Source: Tulasnella sp. 424 (lineage: Eukaryota > Basidiomycota > Agaricomycetes > Cantharellales > Tulasnellaceae). From it: DNA of 64,000 nt. The stretch spans positions 62,001-126,000 of the forward strand of contig WSUB01000069.1 of NCBI GenBank assembly GCA_019633425.1. The letters run 5' to 3'. Under the pieces are notes generated by a model, which was not told where the DNA came from, searched no databases, and was given only the letters and a program-made list of their open reading frames with translations. This document shows, piece by piece, positions 57,344 through 64,000 of the stretch (position 1 is its first letter; each line of letters begins with the position of its first letter). The position numbers and the translations under genes were made by a program.

Positions 57344-58158
57344 AACTTCACAAGCTCTTGAAGCACTCGTGCACGCTTTCCTTTGCAATACATGCCGATC
57401 GACTCTTAACAGTAACTCTGTCATTATCGCAGTCGAACTTCCTCTCGATATACACAGCGAGATTGCTTACTACGAATACGCTTTTCGCTGAGTCTCGCGA
57501 CCGATCCAGAATATACGACGACTCTGACTCTACAACACAGCGTGTAGCTTCATTCAAATTCCCACTTTGGGAGCACAACCGAGGAAGCGACGAAACTTGA
57601 AGTTTGCGGCCACCGTCATGCCGGCTTATGCGAGTTCGGTTATGACGTTGCACTCTTCGCAGAATCCAAATACGGTTATGCTACGACTGGCAGTGGCCAG
57701 GGAGTGTCACTTCTTCGTGGTCCGACATCTCCAGACTCAGAACAAGATCGAGGCGGTGAGGCGGTGAGCACGTGTTTCCGCCCTTCAAACGAACGTGGTC
57801 GCTTACGAGTCGCATCAAAGCATCAATTTTCCGTTCTGCCGCACAAGGGGCATTTCTTCGAGTCGGAAGTCGTCAAAGCCGCCTATGCGTTTAACTCACC
57901 ACCTCCGGGTGAGTTCATATGCGGTTCCAAAACGACCTCGGAACGATTGGGCTGACTGGTGCTTAGGGTAGTCCGACAACGTGTCGAGAAGCAACACTGA
58001 ACCACTCCTACCACTCCTCCTTTCATCGTTTAAGGAGCTCTTGGTCTCATTTTTGACACTGTGAAGCGGGGTGACGATGTCGACTTCTCGTGTTCCTCGA
58101 CGGATCAGACTCTGGTTTTGCGTCCGCCCCACGATCAGGATGGAAGCACGCCGTGAAG
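57344..58158 (+). pseudogene. GH38 alpha-mannosidase 3' fragment
   Basis: Nearly identical in plan to 28536-29332: KFLK exon remnant, VELPLDIHSEIAYYEYAFR-like exon, CGHRHAGLCEFGYDVALFAESKYGYATTGSGQ, the LPHKGHFFESEVVKAAYAFNSPPP exon, and FDTVKRGDDVDFSCSSTDQT. It ends in the same place and joins a secreted-protein relic. Confidence 0.77.
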
Positions 58159-58382
58159 AGATCAGTAAATATGACATTCGACTGTAGTCTCAGATGCTTA
58201 CGAAGTTGAAGAGACGGTTTCTCAATCTGGATTTTGGTGTTTAGTATGATGGGCGCGAAAGAGTAGGGTTGGATGTCGCTGGATACACTCGTTGAGACGG
58301 AACGGTCGGCGAGAGGAGCTGGAGTTGCGTAGGAAGAAGCCAAGGAAAGGGAAGGAAGAAGAGCGAGAATTAGCTTGTACAG
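58155..58382 (-). pseudogene. secreted-protein gene relic, exon 1 and part of intron 1
   Basis: The minus strand reads SYATPAPLADRSVSTSVSSD, then SFAPIILNTKIQIEKPSLQL. The initiating codon is CTG. Exons 2-4 are lost at the same point as in the 29333-29556 relic, so both relics descend from one event. Confidence 0.7.
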
Positions 58383-59090
58383 CTGAACTGAGATGCTCCA
58401 AAGAGTGGAGGCAGTCAAATAATAGCGTCGGTACAGCTTGCTGAGGTCAAGGAACGTAGGAGGAATGAAGTTTTTCGCGAACTGAATACACGTACTCCGT
58501 AATATTGAAATTTTCTTCCTCCAAAGGACAAAGCAAAGCGTATTTTTCTTGATGTTGGCGGGCGTGGAGAAGGACGTCAACTGTGTTTCATAGCAACGGG
58601 TCTGTCGGGGGCCTCCGCCAAGGATCGACATTGCCCCAGCCAGTCCTGCCCAGTTACGTATATCTCCGGTAGCGCATGATTTAAACATATCAGCGTCAGT
58701 TTTGACGCCTCCAATGAGCTTATTTGTTGCATCTCCAGTGGACGTTCCATTTTGTGGGCCAAGCCTTTCCTTTTCCTAGAACGCCCTCCGCAATACTCAA
58801 CGCGTAAGGTAACGGGAAATATTGCCCAATAGACCTCCTGTTGAATCAAAAGAAGCTTTTTGACATCGCTCTTTTCCGCACCATACAACGATATTCGAGT
58901 GCAGCTTCCACGACGTCTAACGAAACTCTTAAGGTTTAGCGGCGATTGATTCCAGTGCTCGATATTGCGTTGGCTGCGAAGACGACGCGTGGGCAGTCAA
59001 TCGGAGTGCCCATCTAAGCTAGTTGTACAGTCCATTGAAACAGAAATCGGGTCCAATCAGATACTCTCGTTTGCGTTGGACATGGAGGGG
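58383..59090. other. spacer before DUF6535 copy 10
   Basis: Very close to 29557-30267. No ATG-started conserved frame. Confidence 0.5.
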
Positions 59091-61575
59091 CTATCCTTCA
59101 ACATATGAGCACCAACCCAGCTCCGGGTCTCGGTTTAGTCGTCCAGGGCTCTGCCAACCGGACGATTCAGTAATTTAATACTTTGACTCGTTGATCATGA
59201 ACACACCTTTGCGCATCCTCCCATGTTTATCCATGTCTCAAACTGGTGGCATTCGCGCTCTAAAGCATCGATGAACACGACCTCTTGGGCGTATTGCCAG
59301 TGGGCGGGGTAAGTTCGTTGTATTCTAACCAGCAACCGTCGAAAACGGTCCAGAGTGGCCCCGTTCTCGGGGTGGCCTGGTTCCTGTGCGGCAGCAGATT
59401 CCCGGATGAATTTAAGAGTTTCAGTTAGAGATTCCGACAGAGTGGGCGTTTGCCAGCTAAGAAAGTCGGAGTTATAAGATAGCACTCGCGCTCGCCCGGC
59501 ACTCCAACCACTTACTAGGCCACATGACGCTCAAATATGAGCAAAATCAATCCAAACCATTGGTCTCTGTGTGCTCGCAGTTGCCCTCGATAATCAGGCG
59601 GGGTTGACACAAGTCGGATATCCAATTCGAGAGCTTGCAAGAGGGCCCCAGCTGGGGCAAAGACTTCGTGCAGGTAAAGATCTTCCAGTCCACACGCATG
59701 ACGAAGCACATCCATGCAGAGTTTATAGGACTGGTGTCGAGTAAACTTCGTGCCATCCCAAGATTGGGAGGACGGTCGAAGAGCTTCTGAAAGAAATGCC
59801 ACTGTTCTCCGGTTTTTGCGGCTGCAGTTGAACCATAAGCGACACGCGTCGAGAGAGGAGACTGAGGTAATCGCACCTTTGATATGTGGTCTTCGCTAAC
59901 TCAAATAGTCGATGAAGTAATGAGCCTGTTGGATTCTCTTCAAAATCCCATTCGTGACATTCTGCAGACATTTTGACCGCTAACGCTAGGGTGTATAATA
60001 GTTGGTGAGATGTGGTACAGGCGGCAAGAGTTTGCGCCTCGTCTTGCATGTGCTCCGAAGAATAAAAGTATGAAGTAGCAAAGGATGATACAAGCAAACG
60101 TCCGAGGAGTCGCAGACCGCTGACATGCTTCAGGTCTCCCACCAACAAGCGCATTTCCAACCTTACATTGATGGCGATTTCATAGACGGAGATCATTTCA
60201 TCCTTCGACAGCTCTATTACATCCGTAAAGCCTTCGATCCTCTGGTGCCGGTCACCCGGAGGCACTAGGTCCGTGATGGTACCCACCGAGAACGCGATAT
60301 GAACGATGGCAGCAGCAGACGCTTTGACAGCAAAATTGGACATAGTCTGCAGCTGAGCGGGTAAAGCGTCCCGAGCAGCGCGAAAGGTCGAAGATAGGTC
60401 ATGAAGCCGGTCGAAAAATTCGGCGTCGTTGAGGAGCTGTAGCAAGCTCTTCCGGTCATCTATGGCGCAGAGGTTTGTGGCAGCATAGATAATGGCAGTA
60501 GTATGTTCCGATGTGAGGATCACGCGCTTCAGTAAAGCGACTTTCAAATCATTGGGCGTTTCCACCGTTCGGCTGAGCCGGGTAAGCCCGCGAGATGTGA
60601 TCTCCTGCGCCGACTTCCACGATCTCATTCTCAAGTCCGCGGGCCGGGTCTCTGAATCTGTGTCTGACTCCTGGGGGCCACTCCGCAAGACGTCTTTAAA
60701 GTAGGTTTTCAAAAAGATGAACCCCCACACAAACGCTGTGACCAAGGGCTTCATTCGATCCACCGTCCAGCAGAGGAGATGTGAAAGCGGGCTCTGGTAC
60801 GGGCACATCCGGTCCCACGTCACACATACCGCCGCTCCAACTGTAATTGCAAGGGCTGTCCCTACAACCCCGGCAACCACGGTCGACATGGACCCGCTGA
60901 GAGTGCGCAGGTAGATGACGAACGAAATGCAGAAAATGACTAAGCCGACTTGGAAGAGACTCGGAAGGATATCGTCCAGAACGAGTTCCAACCTCCAGCG
61001 CTGGGCCCCCAATTGCCTGCGGAGCTGCTCGTTCCGCTGGTGCTCGGCCCCACCACCACTGCGCTTGCGGTAGTACACGAGCCATTACTGACCGAGTACC
61101 GCGAGGAAGGACGACATGAGTGCGCACGTCAAGCTTACTGCGAACAAGACGTTGACGGGGTAAATGGCAGGAGGAGGGGAGAAGGAAGCGGATGGAAGGT
61201 CCGCTTGGGAGTTAATGGTCGCATTCCCTCCTTTGACCAATTGAAACAGTAATGCGTTCGTATCGTCGGCCGGGTCGGCGCTCATCATGGGAAGGGTGAG
61301 CGCCAGAAATGCAGAATTGACCCCGGCAAAGAGACCGGCCTGGAAATCAGAGCAGCTCTTTCAGTATAGATACACGTCAAGGAGAGATGATAGCTCTGTA
61401 CGAATATGAGGAGACTGTCGAGCTGCGACTTGAGCCGTGTGGTGAGGTCTTCGTCTAGTTCATCGGCCAACTGGTCGTAGTAATGGTAGAACTTGCCACC
61501 ATCTTGCCCAAACTGAACGGGAATATCGGGAAGTTCGGTAAGTGGTTGCTCGAAAATGTGCGTTGTCGTGTCCAT
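59091..61575 (-). pseudogene. DUF6535 membrane protein, copy 10, one nonsense codon
   Basis: Exons on the minus strand are 61575-61402, 61339-59877, 59821-59516, 59456-59207 and 59150-59091, 2253 nt in phase. It starts MDTTTHIFEQPL. In the second membrane segment the motif LGQQWLVYY reads LGQ, stop, WLVYY: the second glutamine codon CAA is TAA at 61085-61087. All other sites are open, so a single C-to-T change (coding strand) separates it from a full-length gene of 750 aa. The exon 2 donor is GTGCGA, weaker than the GTGAGA of the other copies. Exon 4 has an insertion (TYPAHWQYAQEVVFIDALE) shared in part with copy 5. The tail is RDPELGWCSYVEG-like. Confidence 0.85.
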
Positions 61576-62175
61576 CAGAGGGAAAATGTGTGTGAAGTGT
61601 TGGTCGTAGAGAATGGGAGAACCCACACACGAGGAGGGAGTCACGTGCTGTGCTCCGTGCGCTTTGCTTACTCAATCACTCAGAATGGTTCGCTTTGGAG
61701 CGGCAAAACGGTTTCGACGGGCCTGGTCATCCAGCGTCTTCCTCCAACAAAAGACATTTTGGCTGAATCCATGTGGATCGACTTCTCAGTATGCAAATCC
61801 CCCTGGCGGATCGTCGGAACGTTTAATGATATCACAATCCACGTCATGCACCGATTTTCATAGCCTCAGCGCTTAACCTTTGGGACTAGTACCGATTCAT
61901 CTTGCGGCCCGCGTCAAAAAAGGCTCTGCAAAGTATATGCCCACCTAATCAACGCTATTCCTACATTTTCAAGCTGTCGGGGGGTGTTGAGGGATTCATG
62001 TGCGTTTGTTTCGTTCTTCGGGGCGTTGTGTTTTCCGACTTTGCTTGCTGAACTGTTCCCGTCTCGCTCCCAGATCGGGCATGCTAATCGTGCAAGCCCG
62101 AAGATTGACTTTCTCTCGGGCACGGGCTTACCCTTTCAGGGAAGCTCCGATAGCAATAATTGGTGGTGCTTCTGC

Positions 62176-62181
62176 CACGTG
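62176..62181. promoter_or_regulatory. CACGTG E-box upstream of the intact lipase
   Basis: Context ctgccacgtgacccttcggg, matching the boxes at 21848, 27147, 36658, 42204 and 55973. Confidence 0.48.
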
Positions 62182-62497
62182 ACCCTTCGGGAACTCCCGT
62201 TTATATCTTCTCACCAGCTTTCGGGCGCTCCGCTGTCACTCGAAATAGCTCCCACTAGCCTTTCAAGCACAGCAAAACTCTGCAGTGCACACCTCAAACT
62301 CCAGTTGGATGCGGTGCTCGATCTGCACGTGAAAACCAGACCAAGATAGCCGCTCGTTACACTCTCGGCCCCGACTTGCCTCCGAACGACGTTCCGGACG
62401 AACCCCCGATCTCTCCGCCACTTACTCGTGCAAAAGATAAAATCATGACGGCCCAGTCGCGCCCTAATTGCCCAACGAAACCTGTCCCCTCCTCCCA

Positions 62498-62503
62498 TAT
62501 ATA
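62498..62503 (+). promoter_or_regulatory. TATA box of the lipase gene
   Basis: TATATA in cctcccatatatacttccc, conserved at the same distance before the start of most lipase fragments (for example near 10525, 22170 and 49813). Confidence 0.55.
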
Positions 62504-62585
62504 CTTCCCAAAGAGAGTCCCCACCTCTCTCTCCTTTTCCTCCCTATTCGCCTCCTCTCCCTCTCACACCCCCAACCCACTCACC

Positions 62586-64000
62586 ATGAACGGTTCCACC
62601 AGCAGCTCCAAAGCCCCTCCTCTCAGGCCATCCACCAATGCCAAACAGCCTACAGACCAGCAGATCCGGGATACTACTCGGCTTATTCGGGATCAGCTTC
62701 GTCAACTTCGTTTGGATGACATGGCATCCCTCGCCCAGCAAAAGCAGATTGAGCTCGGCCACCCCATCCTCGACGAGCAGATTGGATGGATTAGACTCTC
62801 CATCTCCAACCTCTTCCACCTCTTCGGTTACCTCGTCACTACATGGGGGAGTATCACTATCAAGTGAGTACATGGTTCATTGTCCGACACCATGGTCGTT
62901 CGTTCGCATCGGCGTACGTGAGCTGACGTCTCCCGTATCCGACAGCCTCTTCAATGCCAACTTAGGTACCTAGGCATTGCTCGAGCGTTGAACTCTGACT
63001 GACATTCGTTGAACTGCGCTTAGACATCTACGACCGCTTCTCCATGTTCACCTTCGCTTTCGGCGCTTCTACCATTATTTTCGTTATCTACCTTTGGTGC
63101 TTCATCTCGACCATCCCCCTCTTCGTCTGGATTTACCGCTTGACCGTGGGCCGAAGTTCTGGTGGTCTCGGCCTCGTCAATTCTAGTAAGTCGGACTCGT
63201 TCACTGATTAAGCACTTTCCGTTTCTGACGTTGAGACCCACTCCCCCTCCCAAACCTAGTGAACCCGCACCTGTTCAAGAACTTGACCCAGCCTCAAGCC
63301 GACGCTGCCAAAGAGAAGCTCGCCGCCCCTCCCGACCCAGAAGAGTATCAGGCCCGCAAATTTAGTCTCGACATCGCCAAGATGCTGTACGTTCCGGTGC
63401 CCTAGGACCGCCCCCTTCCTAAACAGCCACCGACTGACTGCTTACCGTCCATTTTCTTTGTCACCGTAGCCTCCAGATCAGCTCCCTTATGTATGAACGC
63501 TCCAACCAAGACACCGTCAAAGCAATCAAACACATTCAAGCACAGATCGTCAAAGCCGACACCCTCACCCACAAAATCGGCCGCCTCCCTCTCTACGACA
63601 TCGCCTCTCCTTTCGCTAACGCCACCGACGCTCCTGGAACACTCCTCAACTCACTCGTCGGTGATAAAAACAACACGTCCATCTCCGATAAGGTTTTTGC
63701 CATCGAACACGGGTCTCGGGATGCGGTCGATGAGTGGGCTGGCGTTTACGGGGTTTGCTACGAGCCAGTTTCGGAGCTCGCCAGTTTGAGTCAGGCTTAC
63801 GCTTCGGTGTTCTGGGATCCAAAGAGCACTTGGATTGCTGTTGCGTTCAAGTGGGCCTGAGTTTTCTTTCGTCATGAGAACTTTGACGCTGATCGCGACC
63901 CATTTCTACTGGTGCATAGGGGAACCGACCCAAGGTCGTTCGAAGAGTGGACTACCGACTTCACGGCTAGCTTCGACAACGCCGGTGAGGATATTCCTGG
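62586..64000 (+). CDS. lipase-like (class 3) alpha/beta hydrolase, 5' part; runs off the window
   Basis: Six exons join in phase: 62586-62863, 62946-62965, 63024-63185, 63260-63386, 63470-63850 and 63920 onward. It starts MNGSTSSSKAPPLRPS. One or two membrane-embedded stretches lie in exon 3 (GASTIIFVIYLWCFISTIPL). Exon 5 has SLMYERSNQDTVKAIKHI. The last part, SKSTW-like DPKSTWIAVAFK spliced to GTDPRSFEEWTTDFT, matches the start of the fungal lipase class 3 fold, where VAFKGT-x-P-x-x-F-x-E-W precedes the GxSxG nucleophile elbow. The elbow itself lies beyond the window. Class 3 lipases hydrolyse acylglycerols; the substrate here is unknown. No defect is present, so this is the parental copy of the seven truncated lipase fragments. 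It is divergent from DUF6535 copy 10. Confidence 0.72.

Larger units (their letters stand above)
4162..62585. repeat. tandem segmental array of DUF6535 units
   Basis: Ten head-to-tail DUF6535 genes on the minus strand alternate with plus-strand lipase 5' fragments, GH38 3' fragments and secreted-protein relics. Start codons sit near 6588, 9800, 21297, 26549, 32913, 36081, 41660, 48891, 54143 and 61575, so complete units are about 5-6 kb. Two neighbouring pairs (copies 1/2 and 5/6) are only about 0.7 kb apart because the lipase-GH38 part has been deleted. Insertions split the array at about 11.7-17.6 kb, 43.0-47.5 kb and 54.25-55.55 kb. Unit limits are inferred by eye from sequence similarity. 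Confidence 0.85.
61576..62585. promoter_or_regulatory. divergent intergenic region, DUF6535 copy 10 / intact lipase
   Basis: About 1 kb with the DUF6535-proximal block near 61740-61810, the CACGTG box at 62176-62181 and a TATATA at 62498-62503, 83 bp before the lipase ATG. It is followed by a pyrimidine-rich leader (ctctctctccttttcctccc) typical of fungal core promoters. Confidence 0.6.

Overview
The window comes from a mushroom-type fungus (Basidiomycota, Agaricomycetes). Genes are split by many 50-70 nt GT-AG introns, and the dominant family is the DUF6535 membrane-protein family, which is greatly expanded in Agaricomycetes. The species cannot be named from this sequence.

The main structure is a decayed tandem segmental array. 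At the left edge lie an apparently intact 3' part of a GH38 alpha-mannosidase gene (+, 1-2397), an intact 195-aa small secreted protein gene (-, 2687-3451) and a DUF6535 gene (-, 4162-6588). At the right edge an intact 5' part of a lipase-like (class 3) gene (+, from 62586) runs out of the window. Between them, pieces of these four genes recur in the order [GH38 3' part, secreted-protein remnant, DUF6535 gene, lipase 5' part]. In five places the truncated lipase is joined to the truncated GH38 gene at the same point. This is what repeated duplication of a four-gene block would give if its ends lay inside the lipase and GH38 genes.

There are ten DUF6535 genes plus one exon-1 relic. All ten lie on the minus strand. 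Eight share the same complete five-exon layout directly (copies 1-4, 6, 7, 9 and 10), copy 5 joins them once a false assembly gap is removed, and copy 8 keeps only exon 1 and most of exon 2. Copies 2, 3, 4, 6 and 9 read open throughout. Copy 1 has a 1-bp frameshift, copy 7 is split by a 241-bp solo LTR with a 5-bp target duplication, and copy 10 has one nonsense codon. Copy 8 is cut and continues in frame into a phospholipase D gene.

Non-array cargo has entered in three places. At 11.7-17.6 kb there is an intact protein kinase gene followed 29 bp later by a six-repeat TPR ORF. At 43.0-47.5 kb there is a phospholipase D gene in which both HKD lysines read as arginine. At 54.25-55.55 kb there is an unrecognised 1.3-kb insertion with two long GC-rich hairpins.

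DUF6535 genes and lipase starts face away from each other across about 1-kb intergenic regions. A CACGTG box survives in six of the seven such regions and a TATA-like box in all seven, even where the lipase reading frame is dead. No tRNA, rRNA or CRISPR array was seen.
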